Shown: positions 53,449 to 64,000, numbered from the stretch's first letter. The stretch: DNA of 64,000 nucleotides from Cristatella mucedo (GCA_009760855.2 WPIO01000054.1:1586001-1650000); one strand, 5' to 3'. The notes: generated by a model not told the origin, from the sequence alone. Made by a program: numbers and translations.

Positions 53449-54090
53449 GTCATCCCACTCTTTGTCGTGCCGCAAACGAAAGAGAAACGCCTCGAGTGTC
53501 TGTCGGCAGTTTTAGCGGAGGCATTTGTGAGAGCAGTTTCTCATAAGGAAGCACGAAATGTTTTGAAAAAGCTCGACTTTCATCTGTTAGCACAAGCTTC
53601 GCCGAGCGACGCTTGTGTCGCGCATGTGCGGGCGGGTTTGCTAAATAAAATGAGCCTGGGCCCAAACGTTGCGTCATCGGTACGACTCTGTTGTTTTGCA
53701 CGCCACTGTTATTCCCACTCGCGAGTCCTAATGATCTCCGCGCAGGAATTTGGATAGAATTTCAGCCGCAAGTGGCAGCGTACGGCGGCGAATAGCTTTG
53801 GTATGCAATAGTGCTCTAGACTCGGCAGCGGCGAGCTGTTTTTCTGTTTTGCTCCCACCGTCAACCCCGGTGCAGTAGGGACAGCCGCGGTGTCACTACT
53901 AGCCGAATAGCGCTTGCATTTAAAGCTCCCAAATCAATCGTCAGCTGCAACGATGTACGCGTTAGCTCGCTGCACATTCGTACGTTTTTTCCCAAAAGGC
54001 AGCTGCAGCTAAGTGCATGAGCTTTGAGACGGCAAGCGTACGTGGGAGTTGAGCATGGAATTTTCGCCGTAGTAGCAAGAGGATCAAGCC
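53449..54090. other. Unassigned sequence with an open plus-strand stretch
   Basis: From 53460 to 53757 one plus frame is open and looks protein-like (EKRLECLSAVLAEAFVRAVS). It continues in frame from the SINE, so its real start is unknown. No splice donor of good quality ends it, and no domain is recognised. Confidence 0.3.
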
Positions 54091-54245
54091 GCCATGGCAC
54101 ACTGGCTACGGCGGTTGCTTTTCATGACCTCGGTACCCAAGGTCGTGGGTTCAAATCCTGCAGTGGACGATTCTTTATTGCTGCTGCCAGAGGTGGCGAT
54201 GGCCTGTAGAGGCTAAAGGCGTCTATCGCTTTACAAAAGAAGCTG
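54091..54245 (+). mobile_element. SINE-2 copy
   Basis: tRNA-like head (cacactggctacggcggttg), B box (gtgggttcaaatcctgcagt), body (cgattctttattgctgctgc, then ggtggcgatggcct), ending ctatcgctttacaaaag. It matches the 5.1 kb copy part by part. Confidence 0.75.
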
Positions 54246-54264
54246 AGGTCAAATGAGACTGCAG

Positions 54265-54286
54265 AGAGAGAGAGAGAGAGAGAGCG
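54265..54286. repeat. (GA)n microsatellite
   Basis: Eleven GA dinucleotides. Confidence 0.9.
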
Positions 54287-54340
54287 AACTGGAGAGCATC
54301 CCGGCGCCTGGTAGTAGCGCTAAGGTAGACCTAGACCTAG

Positions 54341-54484
54341 TTCAGTACAGCGGTTGCGGTGCTCGCCCCGGGGACTATGCTTTGGCTGAGGTCGTGGGCT
54401 CGAGCCCCGAGGCATATGCGAAGCGCCTGAATAGAGAGATAAAGTTCTCTTGGGGCGCCATATAAATGAATTATATTTTTTTTT
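54341..54484 (+). mobile_element. SINE-1 copy
   Basis: The head is diverged (cagcggttgcggtgctcg) with a strong B box (gggctcgagccccgaggc). The tail (gagataaagttctcttgggg) ends catataaatgaattata plus a T run. It lies about 100 bp after the SINE-2 copy in the same orientation. Confidence 0.88.
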
Positions 54485-54794
54485 ATATGCGACTCCTGGC
54501 GTGGGGGGGCCGACCACAATCCTATCACTGCCTCGCGACTACCCGGATGAAGTTGGCATCTTGGCGGATGTGACCAAGAGCTCTCGCTGAGCTGAGGCGG
54601 CCCTCGTTTTTTAGACGAGCTCGCGAGACGTTCGAGTACTTAGCAAGCTGAGCCAGGCTCTTGTTTTGCGGCGCTTTCTTTCAAAGACAGGAACCTTCCT
54701 TTTCGCGATCGATTGCTGCACGATTGGCGGCCATATCCGGCATATTGGCCGCCATTGCATAAACTGACAGCAGCCAGCGCATACACAGATGATT
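54485..54794. other. Unassigned sequence
   Basis: cgaagttggcatcttggcgg near 54548 weakly resembles R3. A short inverted match (gcggccatatccgg / catattggccgcc) lies at 54728-54755. Confidence 0.4.
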
Positions 54795-54872
54795 GTAAGA
54801 CGTTCTCCTCCCCCCTGGTGAACCCTAGGACATTTCCCCCCCCCCCGGGGTAGGACATTTCCCCCTATTGTT
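54795..54872 (-). repeat. G-rich repeat (ggggaaatgtcc type), inverted copy
   Basis: The reverse complement reads ggggaaatgtcctaccccgg, a G run, ggaaatgtcctagggttcac. It is the inverted partner of 55670-55765. Confidence 0.7.
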
Positions 54873-54892
54873 GATGGATGTATTACTAAGAC

Positions 54893-55112
<220 letters not shown>

Positions 55113-55233
55113 ACCAAATGAAGTTCACGCTCTATTCACGTTCGCGCTCTATAAAATCATCTCAGTATACTCGGCGACATGATAGCACGACCGACTGGAG
55201 GCGGTACGGCCAGCACATACGGCGTCGCTCGTT

Positions 55234-55312
55234 GACCGCCGCCGCCGCCGCCGACGCCGCCGCCGACGCCGACGCTGCTGACTGCCGCTGCTGACCGCCG
55301 CCGCCGCCGCAT
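55234..55312. repeat. GCC/GAC trinucleotide-rich stretch
   Basis: Repeats of gccgccgacgcc-type triplets lie within a GC-rich block (55120-55560). The reading gives poly-Ala/Asp on plus, Gly/Ala on minus. No gene is recognised. Confidence 0.9.
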
Positions 55313-55669
55313 AGGCTGCTCTGGTCGACGAGAGACACCCGGTGCAGCCACGACTGCGGCGGCGGCGGTGAGGTTTGGACGAGCGGTAGACGCCGGTGCC
55401 GATGTCGGCAGGGGCGGCGGCGGCCGAGGATACTGCTGCCGAGGATACTGCTACGCACTCGCGGCTGCTTCCGAGAGCGTCTGCTGCTGGCCGACCGGGG
55501 CCGAGCTTTGACCTTGCACTTGGCGGTCTGCCGAAAAGCAGGGCCGCTGCGACCGCATTTCTAATGACAATAATGTGAGAATACGTTATAAATTACATAC
55601 TTTATTTTATTTTTACAAGATATGTAAACAAGATAGCTTTTATCGTGAAATTTCCTTACGGGAGGGTAG

Positions 55670-55765
55670 GAAATGCCCTACCCCAGGGGAAAATGTCGGG
55701 GGTGAAATGTCGAGGGGGGGGGGGTTATGTCCAGGGGAAGTTCGCTGGGAAATGTTCGTACTCCG
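55670..55765 (+). repeat. G-rich repeat (ggggaaatgtcc type)
   Basis: ccctaccccaggggaaaatg, ggggtgaaatgtcgag, a run of ten G, ttatgtccaggggaag. There are several G runs of four or more on one strand, so a G-quadruplex is plausible. It lies about 0.8 kb from its inverted partner. Confidence 0.7.
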
Positions 55766-56100
55766 CTCAGATACCGCACCCAGACGGCGAGCGAAGCAAT
55801 GCCTGTTACTTCTTTTGCGAGTCAGTACACAACCGGAGGCATCGAGGAATCTCCATTCTCGCATTCAAGAGAACCTCAACTACCACAGGTAGCCACTCAG
55901 ATTGCTGAGAACACGAAACTTCCTGAAACTGATGATTATTATGATGATTATGATTGTCATCAAAAGGTACCAACCAGCGGGTCGCGTTGACCTTCATCTT
56001 AGCGTTAAGCAACTGCAATTTCGATGTTGTATGCATATAGGCTTAAATTCTCTGTCTGTATATATTTATACGTCGTTTTATATATATATCGTTATATATA
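55766..56100. other. Unassigned sequence
   Basis: No recognised gene. TA-rich from 56055. Confidence 0.5.
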
Positions 56101-56830
56101 TCGTTTTTTCTTTGCAGCAAATTTCCAGCGCCTAGAGATAGATTGAGTTCTCTGAGGGCACTTTATCTAGTGTATTAATATTATTACTATTATTCTTGAG
56201 CGCCTACCATTTCGCCTGGGTATCACTGGCACTGCACTGCAATGATTAAGGGCCCATCTCAGCGGAAGAACCCAGAGTATTGATGTGAATGGACAAAGAT
56301 CATCCGAGGAACCTCTGAAGTCTGACCGCAGGGATCCGTGCTTGGTCCCTTTCTTTTCACGGACTATGCTCTCCCTCTTGCAGATGTGATTGTGGGGCAT
56401 AATCTAGGCTTTCACTTCCATGCGGATGACCCTCAGCTGTACCTTTGCTTTGATCCATCCCAACCCTCCAGCACGTCAAACTCTCTCAACTCCCTTGCTG
56501 CATGCATTGATGACATCCGCACATGGATGGCAAAAAACTTTCTTAAATTAAATGAAGAAAAAACTAGCTTACTGGTTATGGGCAAACCAAGTGTGATCCA
56601 GAAATTGGAAAGGTTAACGCTCAAAATCGGCTATGTCAGCATATCTCCTGTTGAATCCGCACGAAACTAGATGCAACGTTCCAAAGCGATCTTCATTAGA
56701 TGACCGCATCAGCTCCACAGTTATGTCTGCTTACTTTTAGCTACATAACATTGTTAAAATTCGGGCTTGTTTAGATAAGGATGCCATTAAATTACATTAC
56801 ACGTCTAAGTTGGTTCCTGCATTTTTACAT
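56101..56830 (+). mobile_element. LINE-1 compound copy: 3' tail joined to RT fragment
   Basis: A LINE-1 3' tail (56101-56196) with ATT-like triplets is joined to RT sequence that begins at gagcgcctaccatttcgcct (LGITGTALQ-like). The RT continues through [20 protein letters not shown], which is the catalytic palm motif (normally YADD or FADD, here HADD), WMAKNFLKLNEEKTSLLVMG and KLERLTLKI. A stop follows, then decayed sequence. The same joint occurs at 63041, so the two share an ancestor. Near 56785 a small attaaattacatta insertion is present. Confidence 0.9.
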
Positions 56831-56871
56831 TAATTAGATCCGTACAGGTACTTAAATGTGCTTTTGTGCGC

Positions 56872-56873
<2 letters not shown>

Positions 56874-56933
<60 letters not shown>
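56874..56933. repeat. (TG)n microsatellite
   Basis: About 29 TG units. Confidence 0.97.
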
Positions 56934-56936
<3 letters not shown>

Positions 56937-57340
56937 ATCGTGGTTGAAAACTCAGATCTATCGAAGGCTGCCTTCCGTGTTTCGGGGCAGAAAGCATTGT
57001 TCCTCGAGCAAGGAGCAATCTATTGTCAGTTTTTCTTCGTGATTGCTGCACTAATGATTGATTTATCGAGACTTCATCATTCAGCTCTCAGCACTCAGCA
57101 GTTGCTTACAGTCATAGCTTTAAATGCTTTAAATGATTACTAAAGTTCTCGGGCTGTATCCTGTTGCACTGTTTGAACGCTCACTTTGATGTGCTCATAA
57201 TTACAATCCACAAACAACATATTACATGTTGCAGACTAATCATTGCGTACTCCGTATTTCTAATTTCATATATATTTATATATATAGATATATAAATATA
57301 TATATATTGGTATATATATAAAGAGAGAGAGAGAGATATA
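56934..57340. other. Unassigned, then TA/GA-rich sequence
   Basis: No gene. 57265-57340 is TA-rich and ends in a short (GA)n run. Confidence 0.6.
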
Positions 57341-57512
57341 CGAGCAGTTCACTGCTTGGGGACTCGCTTCACTGAATCAAAATAGTTCCGTCACGGAAGG
57401 TAATTCAGTGCCTTCTTACAGGGTGACGGTATTTCGCCATCTTGCAGCGTGACGGACGGAAGGTTTTACTTTCTCGCTTTTTTAGTACAGATTAGTAGAG
57501 ATTTAATTAGTA
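57341..57512 (+). repeat. Dispersed repeat R3, copy 3 (uninterrupted)
   Basis: Starts cgagcagttcactgcttggg, includes agttccgtcacgg and cgccatcttgcagcgtgacg, ends tagtagagattta. At the point where copy 2 holds SINE-1, this copy reads straight through. Confidence 0.8.
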
Positions 57513-58849
57513 AAGATTATTAGATATATAAGTATAAATATGCATTTGCAGTTGACTGTATGTGCAATTTCTGATATATATATATATATTAGAGAATTTC
57601 AATGTAAACTTAGGGCTACTAATAAGCAAATATCTGCGCATGTATTTATCCTACAATGTGCGGTATCAGTTTTCTACGAGACTACGCTTGACAGTTCTCG
57701 AGGCCACGATAAGGTCACTCTCCATTCAACGCTCTTTCGTAGTCCCTGTGTTCCCTACAGGGAAGTTCTTCTTTGCATATCAAGAGCGTTAAAAGCTGCT
57801 CAAAAAGCTCACGCCAAAACATGAGCTTAAATATGGCTAATGACGTATTTTACCATTGCAATGAAGATATTATTGCCAACGTAGACCAAGCGTTGCTTGT
57901 TGGCGAAGACTTGTTGGCATCATCGTCAAGCATGCTGGGTAAACTTTTCCGGCGCCCATTCGCGCTGCTGCGCCCGCTGCACAGTCGATTCTCGGCGTGC
58001 ACTCGTGTCGTGACAAAGAAGCGATCAACCGGTTCAATTTGCACGAAGGGCGGCAAATAGTGCACCTCTTATAACTCAGTTTTTGGCGTTCGCTTGCCGT
58101 ACGAAAAGTGACTACTTTTAGGCACCGTTGGAAAAGCGAATCTCTTTAGGGCATTACTGAGCGAGATGGCCACGTGTGTCAGCAACATTCATACTCTTAG
58201 CCCTGAAAGAAATTTCAGAAATGTTTGCTGTTATGCACTTGCACACTATAGTGAGTACGGCGTGTTGGGAGCAGACGGCTACTGTATCCCTCATGTTTTT
58301 TTAATCCACCAGAATGCGGACGCTGCGCTCTATGAATGGCACAAAAAATTGTCACCCGGTGACATACTGCCTGACATGCTTCTCTCACTACACTTGCGTG
58401 CTTGCTTGCTTCGTCGCACGCTTGAGGCCATTTTGGAAAGCCATGTTTGTCATGCTCTAGTCATGAAATGTCTGGCTATATGCAATGTCTAGTCCAATGC
58501 TAGTCATAGCACGCTTCAGAGGCTTCAGTGGAAAGCCATGCTATTCATGAAATGTCTAGCCAATGCAATGGGCTTACATTTGCAGGTCGACTACTTCGCG
58601 GCTTTAGAGTCATACCATGACGAAGATGATGACTGACGTCTAGCCAAACCAACCGCTGGCGCTATACCCGCATTAACCGGATCCGAGCACTGTGCGCAGG
58701 AGCGCACCTGCGCGCCTGCTTTTCGTACCGCTTGGTAATCGTGGAAGCAGTCAGGAAACAAAGCTTGCCGGGCGCCACAGAACCTTCTGCTCTCTCCAGC
58801 AGCTGCACGTCTGCACACTCGGCAGCGACCTCTGTAATATGTAGCATTC

Positions 58850-58854
<5 letters not shown>
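57513..58854. other. Unassigned sequence with two open plus frames
   Basis: Frames at 57773-58060 and 58166-58492 (about 95 and 108 codons) look protein-like (for example EYGVLGADGYCIPHVFLIHQ). No domain is recognised and the flanking splice-like sites are weak. A short local duplication (gtcatgctagt / agtcatgaaatgtct) lies at 58440-58560. Confidence 0.35.
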
Positions 58855-58897
<43 letters not shown>

Positions 58898-58921
58898 TCT
58901 CTCTCTCTCTCTCTTTCTCTC
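58855..58921. repeat. (CT)n microsatellite
   Basis: About 33 CT units with one cacaca step. Confidence 0.95.
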
Positions 58922-59274
58922 TCTATCACTGCAGAACAGAGACACCGTGGACTGTTTAGATGTCTTATATGGCTACAAATTTGGAATAAATTCTGCCGCC
59001 GCCGGAGAATTGAAATTCTAAAATTATGCCGGAAGCTAGAAACTAGTAATATTAACATTTAATTAATTGATTGACATAATAATTAATAAAACAAAATTCC
59101 ACGGGAAGCTAGAGGCAATTCCTAAGCACGTTTGCCGCCCGATTTGAACCGACTTCCGCGCTCTATTTGCTTTTCCTAGCAGCTTGGCTTAGACCAATTT
59201 AAAACAGTAGCTTCAAGACTCTCCAAGCCTAGCCCACAAAGAAGCTAGTTGAAAGTAAGTCAGTTATAAATATA
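58922..59274. other. Unassigned sequence
   Basis: AT-rich from 59040 to 59100. Nothing recognised. Confidence 0.5.
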
Positions 59275-59450
59275 AATATAATTAATGTATATAGCGCCCT
59301 AAGAGAAGTTAATCTGTATTCATGCGCTTCGCATACATACCTTTGCGGGGCTCGACCCCACGACCCCGTCAAGACCTTGGTCGGTGATGCGAGCACTTTA
59401 ACCACTGGACGAAACCAGGGTGCATTGACCACTGGGCAAAACCAGTTCAG
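59275..59450 (-). mobile_element. SINE-1 copy with a duplicated head segment
   Basis: Tail and B box (gggctcgaccccacgacc) are present. At the 5' end, the A-box stretch occurs twice: ccactggacgaaaccagg and again gaccactgggcaaaaccagt. This suggests a partial internal duplication of about 29 bp. Confidence 0.85.
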
Positions 59451-59659
59451 ACGATTGCTATTCATGAAGTGACTAACTCCTTCTGTCGTAAGGGCAATCC
59501 AAGAAGCTCGCGGAAGGAGAAATGAACGCTGCCAACTGTGGCGGGTATCAAGGCCGATTTGCAAGATGTCGATCACAGATACGAGCTTGGCAAAGATTAG
59601 CTGCATTGAGGCTGCGGGATTCATTAGTCATTCAGATGCTCGATGTCGCGATGATCAGA

Positions 59660-59690
59660 GAGAGAGAGAGAGAGCGAGAGAGAGGGAGGG
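59660..59690. repeat. (GA)n microsatellite
   Basis: GA run with a single cg step. Confidence 0.9.
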
Positions 59691-60059
59691 TGAGGAGAGC
59701 TTCCGAAAGTCGGACACGGTCCCAGCCACCGTATGACCCTCCAGTGAGCCGAATTCGGTTCTCGACCTTGTGGATTTAGACAGCAGCTATTGGCCTAACT
59801 CGGGGCTCAAATGACTGCCTTTCTCGGGGATTGGCTGACACGAGAGGCCGGTCATCTGCTGAATGCCTGGATGTGGACAGATTGCCTATCGCTCGGCGAT
59901 GGGCTGAGAGAATATCTTATCGCCTGCTGGCGACTCGGGCACTTCCCTCCCAGTCTTACTAACCTCGTTGCTAATGCTATAACAATAGCATCCTTGACTT
60001 TCCCTCGTGCCATTCTGACTCATTTGAATATAAATTTGGATAACCCATCTAATTCAACA
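59691..60059. other. Unassigned sequence
   Basis: A 93-codon plus frame at 59811-60092 runs into the LINE tail. No domain is recognised. Confidence 0.4.
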
Positions 60060-60155
60060 TACTTTACCTGTCCGAGTCTCTATGCCTATTGAAAGTGCCA
60101 AGAAATAGATTTAGTTCTTTGGGGACCCTTTGGAAATGTGTCGTTCTTATTATTA
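60060..60155 (+). mobile_element. Decayed LINE-1 tail
   Basis: agtgccaagaaatagattta, gttctttggggacc and ttattatta keep the order of the terminal hairpin, but the outer stem is broken. Confidence 0.6.
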
Positions 60156-61241
60156 CGTCCTGAAAAGACGTTTCTTGGTTTACGGCCGATGGCTACCAAA
60201 GCAAAGAAAGCCAAACGTAAGCTTTGAAAGGCCGCCAAAAGGTCGGGACTCGCGGTCGACCGTTGGGCATTCGAGAATTTTAAGAAAGTTCATAGCGAAT
60301 AATTTTAGCTCAAGCAATGTCTAAATTTGTATGGAGAAATAGTCGAATCACAGATCAAAAACCCAAAAATGCTCACCTTTTCGAGCATCTGCTTAACCGC
60401 TCACAGGAAATAATACCGCTAGTGATACCAACAGTGACTCAAAGAGGAGCTCGATTCTCCTAATTATTCGTACGTGTTAACGAACTGATTACGGAATGCC
60501 GGGAGGCGCTCCGTTCCCGCTCGGCGGTCCCCGGCCGGACTGCAGTGCCCTGCATCTTCCCACTCTCTTCTCCCTTCTTTCTTTCACCATCTCTTGATCC
60601 ACTGACCCCTGAACTTTTGACCCACTGGCCGTCGGCTCCATCATCTCTGCAATTTCCACGTAGTTCTCATCATGAGGTCCAGACCAGTGGTCGTCGCCCG
60701 CCAGAAAAGTTATTGCATGTCCATAGAGACAGGTGAAGTTCGTCTGAAAGCAGATCCCAGTTGTCAAGCCGCTAATTAGGAAATCAACTCGTGATCACGG
60801 GAACCCGGGTAGATTTGGTCCGGTCTTTCTTCTACCTGTCTCTTTCAAGACACTTTAACGATTGATGACCCAGAAGCTAAAGGATTACATTTGTCACGAG
60901 ATCTCGTGAGCAAGCTCCAATGGGGATCTTAAAGCTAGCCACTGCACAGAAGCATTGCTGCATCTGTTTCACGGTGTCCTGCAAAAATGCTGATCATGGT
61001 AGGGCCAGTCCTCCATCTAGTCATCTTTTGGAAAGCATACTGCTAGCATATTTCGACATACTGTACCACTGGATTCGTCTCAGGGTGCCTCTAATTTTTC
61101 TCACGTATCACTGGTACAGTGCTAAACTGCATTAGGTCCTACCTCTGCGAAAGAAATCAAGAGTGTAGATTACATGTCAAGAGTGCAGATTAGATGGCAG
61201 AGTCCATCGAGCGAACTATTTACACTTCTCCGAGTCCCGTA
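60156..61241. other. Unassigned sequence
   Basis: About 1.1 kb with only short frames on both strands. No repeat is recognised. Confidence 0.5.
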
Positions 61242-61315
61242 GTTACTCCCGCCATATTACTCCGCGCCACGTTACTTCCTGCCACGTTACTCCTCGCCAT
61301 GTTACTCCCCGCCAT
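61242..61315. repeat. 15-bp minisatellite, five copies
   Basis: Units gttactcctcgccat with single-base changes, head to tail. The first unit is 14 bp. Confidence 0.9.
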
Positions 61316-61418
61316 GTCGCTCGTTGGCTGCTGGCCGGCTGCTTGCCCCAGAGCCTTTTATCTTTGAGTCGTTGGTAGATCTTCTTCCGCTCAGCGAAAA
61401 GCTGACGAATTCCGCACA

Positions 61419-61844
61419 ATGGCGACCGCCGTCTCTGCTATCGCCTCTCGAGCCCCCATCGTTGCAACTAAAAGAAAGTCACAAGTTTTATTTCGCAAGC
61501 AGACTTCTGTTTACGGCCATAGGGTGAGAGCCAACGAACGGCCTTTGGTAAGTCAGCTCTATCGGCATAGCGGGGCGTTTTGAAAAAACGCGGCACTATT
61601 TCACGCCCGCTGGATGCAGGCGGGGTAGCAGTTGGGGGAGTCGGCTCACAGTGTTTCCGCCATGGGCAGTCGCAGAAAAAAAAAGGATATCTGGCGATGC
61701 GGGAAAGTAAGTAGCTGCTTCGCGTCCACACTTATCTAGTGCTAATTCTGCTAAGGCGTTGGAACTGGTTTCTCATCGGCTTCGCTAATTTTGCTTCGCT
61801 TAGTCTCGCATCGAGAAACTACGGTTTCTGCCTACTCATGCTAA
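61419..61844 (+). CDS. Candidate small three-exon gene, 74 codons
   Basis: Exon 1 (61419-61547) begins with ATG in a good context (cacaatggc) and encodes 43 residues starting MATAVSAIASRAPIV, ending at consensus donor gtaagt. Exon 2 (61652-61706, after ggctcacag) continues in phase 0 for 18 codons, includes GQSQKKKKGYLAMRE, and ends at a second gtaagt. Exon 3 (61804-61844, after a branch-like ctaat and ttgcttcgcttag) adds 12 codons to TAA. Introns are 104 and 97 bp. The peptide is small and basic, with a run of four lysines. No family is recognised. The N-terminus, lacking acidic residues and with Arg/Ser/Ala, could be a mitochondrial presequence; that is inference. Exon 3 is the weakest part. 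Confidence 0.4.
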
Positions 61845-62284
61845 TGGCATCCAATCGAGTGGGGCCTGCTACAACATCTGTCGAGACAGCGGAGCCGTGT
61901 GGAATTAAGAGCAGCTAAACATATAGCGAACGCGATGCAGCAGAGCGCTAGGCATGAGCTCGTCAGTAAACAGTACTATCTTACGCATTTTGAAGCTCAC
62001 TTCCACGATGAGCCGGCGGCCCTTATGCAAAACCATAGACATAGAGCATAGGGCATAGAGCATGCGCATAGCAGCCAAGCGCATGCGCATCCGGCGCTTC
62101 CGGCGGCAGCAGCAGCCGCAGTTACTTGATCACTCCTAACTCGAAAGCATTCAAACTTCTTCTGTTGTGTGCTACATGTTTGAGTGTGCAAATATACGTG
62201 TCACCCAGACCAAAGAGCGCGATAAGATTTTACTATATGTATCTAAATAGATCTGCTGCTGCAGTGCACAGTAAACACCGAAAA
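61845..62284. other. Unassigned sequence
   Basis: A short gcatagagcat repeat lies at 62034-62065. A (GCA)n patch is at 62103-62118. Confidence 0.5.
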
Positions 62285-62835
62285 TGTGTCATTAGCCTCA
62301 GGTCATGTGTCGCGCGGCACCTTTCAAGAAGGCTTTAGCCAGGCAACTACTCAAGAAAGCAACGCTCGACCAAGAGAAATTGAGAAACCTCCGCCCAGTC
62401 TAACGCCTATCCTTGAGCAAAGATCCTGGAACGATTTTCGGCAAAGAGTTGTACAGCATCTGGACAGAGTTTTGTTTCGCTTTGGGTGCCAGGTCGGCAG
62501 TTCGAGGCTTTCAACAGGCAATACTATATTGCTCACGACGAGGCTTGCTGCAGGCAATACTATATTGCTCACGACGAGCGGATATGCTAGACGCTACATA
62601 AACTCTTCTTCTGCTACATAAACGAGTTGTAACAGACCAACTAAACTCACATGTTGAACTTCAAACCTTGCTAGTAGGTTCCTGTCAGGTTTTAAAGCGT
62701 ATCACTCCACAGAGTCAGCATTGCTTTGAGCGTATAACAACCTACGTAAGAATACAGACTTGGGTAGAGTATATCTGCTTGTGCTCCTTGATCTTTCGGC
62801 AGCTTTTGATACTATCGATCACCAAGTCCTACTTG

Positions 62836-63040
62836 GTGACTTCTCCCCACTAACCACACGAGCATTGTAACCCTGTGCATTTCACTCCGTCCATGTTTAT
62901 CGTGTTGTTTATCAAGCTTGATACTTCCACTCACCATTCGATCATTTTTTCTGTTGCAGCAAATGTAAAATGCCTAGAAATAGATTGAGTTCTCTGAGGG
63001 CGCTTTATCTAGTGTATTATTATTATTATTATTATTATTA
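62836..63040 (+). mobile_element. Nested insert 1: LINE-1 3' UTR and tail
   Basis: A 205-bp 5'-truncated copy runs from cttctccccactaaccacac to (ATT)n. The host frame is restored when it is removed (HQVLL / ERLSF). TTG flanks it on both sides (62833-62835, 63041-63043), a possible 3-bp target-site duplication. Confidence 0.85.
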
Positions 63041-63139
63041 TTGAGCGCCTATCATTTCGCCTGGGTATCACTGGCACTGCACTGCAATGATTAAGCTCCT
63101 ATATCAGCGGGAAACTCCAGAGTATTGATGTGAATGGAC

Positions 63140-63488
63140 GTACATTTAGTTCGTATGCTCCCAAAGCCTGGAACTTCCTCCCGACCTGCATCAGAACATC
63201 CCCTGACCTGACCACATTTAAAAGGAACTTAAAAACACACCTATTTAGGACAGCATTTAGTGCGTCCCTGTGATTCGTCCTTCATGTGCTTATGCGCGCA
63301 GATACTGTGCATTATGCCACTAACCACATTTGCATGCTGACCCTGTGCATGTCACCCCTAACCATATTATTCATTTCGTTTGTTTTTCAAGCATGACGCT
63401 TTTACTTACCATCCAATTGCATTTCCTTTGCAGCAAATGTAAAGCGCCTAGAAAGAGATTAAGTTCTCTGAGGGCGCTTTATCAAGTG

Positions 63489-63528
<40 letters not shown>
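63140..63528 (+). mobile_element. Nested insert 2: LINE-1 C-terminus, 3' UTR and tail
   Basis: A 389-bp 5'-truncated copy starts in the ORF C-terminus (YAPKAWNFLPTCIRTSPDLT), keeps the whole 3' UTR and the nested hairpin, and ends in about 13 ATT triplets. At 56291-56298 the corresponding host sequence is uninterrupted (ggac/aaag). Confidence 0.9.
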
Positions 63529-63530
<2 letters not shown>

Positions 63531-64000
63531 AAAGATCATCCGAGGAACCTCTGAAGTCTGACCGCAGGGATCCGTGCTTGGTCCCGTTCTTTTCACGGTC
63601 TATGCTCTCCCCCTTGCTGATGTGATCGTGGGGCATAATCTTGGCTTTCACTTCTATGGGGATGACACTCAGCTGTACCTTTGCTTTGATCCATCCCAAC
63701 CCTCCAGCACGTCGAACTCTCTCAACTCCCTTGTTGCAAGCATTAATGACATCCACACGTGAATGGCAGAACATTTTCTTAAATTAAATGACAAAAAAAT
63801 TGCTTACTGTTTATGTGCAAACCAAGAGTGATCCAGAAATTAAAGACGTTAACCCTCAAAATCGGCTCTGTCTGCATATCTCCTGCTGAATTCGCACGAA
63901 ACTATATGCAACGTTCCAAAGTGATCTTCATTAGACGACCACATCAGCCCCATAGTCACGTCTGCTTACTTTTAGCTGCATAACATTGCTAAAATTTGGG

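Larger units (their letters stand above)
62285..64000 (+). mobile_element. LINE-1 reverse-transcriptase copy with two nested LINE-1 insertions
   Basis: The host copy begins with the first RT block (SLASGHV, then frameshifted PFKKAL). It contains catalytic motif A (gatctttcggcagcttttga, LLDLSAAFDTIDHQVLL) at 62780-62835, resumes at 63041 with ERLSFRLGITGTAL, and resumes again at 63529 with the RSSEEPLKS segment and the palm motif [13 protein letters not shown] (A of YADD replaced by G). It runs off the window. A 36-bp internal duplication (caggcaatactatattgctc) lies at 62517-62576. The host frames are broken. Confidence 0.9.

Overview
This is nuclear DNA of a multicellular animal. It holds reverse-transcriptase/endonuclease LINEs of the L2/CR1 type, tRNA-derived SINEs, a Tc1-like transposase relic, a MITE, long microsatellites and minisatellites, and candidate spliced exons. 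It has no long continuous gene, operon, ribosome-binding site or bacterial signal. CpG is common and base composition swings from GC-rich blocks (20-23.4 kb, 32.6-33.4 kb, 55.2-55.5 kb) to nearly pure A+T. I cannot name the species or phylum. One ambiguous base (n) lies at 15496.

Repeats dominate. LINE-1 (my label) has an endonuclease domain, a reverse transcriptase and a 3' end that folds as two nested stems and finishes in (ATT)n. The largest copy is 35.1-37.1 kb, with its middle deleted; most others are short 5'-truncated 3' ends on either strand. LINE-2 (my label) is a second reverse-transcriptase family at 44.9-46.9 kb and 25.0-25.4 kb. SINE-1 is tRNA-derived and shares its 3' hairpin tail with LINE-1. 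SINE-2 is a second tRNA-like family. Repeat R3 (about 130-170 bp, three copies) and a 276-bp MITE complete the dispersed set.

Several insertions can be ordered in time from this window alone: LINE-1 pieces inside LINE-1 (33.9 kb, 62.8 kb, 63.1 kb) and SINE-1 inside R3 (49.3 kb). Two of these have an unoccupied related copy elsewhere in the window.

Between the repeats are plus-strand open segments flanked by plausible splice sites: 2.88 kb (PAS-like), 7.1 kb, 12.9 kb, 37.7 kb, a four-exon chain at 39.5-40.5 kb and a small three-exon chain at 61.4-61.8 kb. They are candidate host exons, not proven genes; chance can produce such segments, and I searched the minus strand for splice signals only briefly. 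I see no basis for linking them into one pathway.

Minisatellites with 14-45 bp units occur throughout, the largest being a 500-bp array of a 20-bp unit at 15.8-16.3 kb. Long polypurine/polypyrimidine tracts lie at 9.8, 24.3, 41.0 and 49.9 kb.
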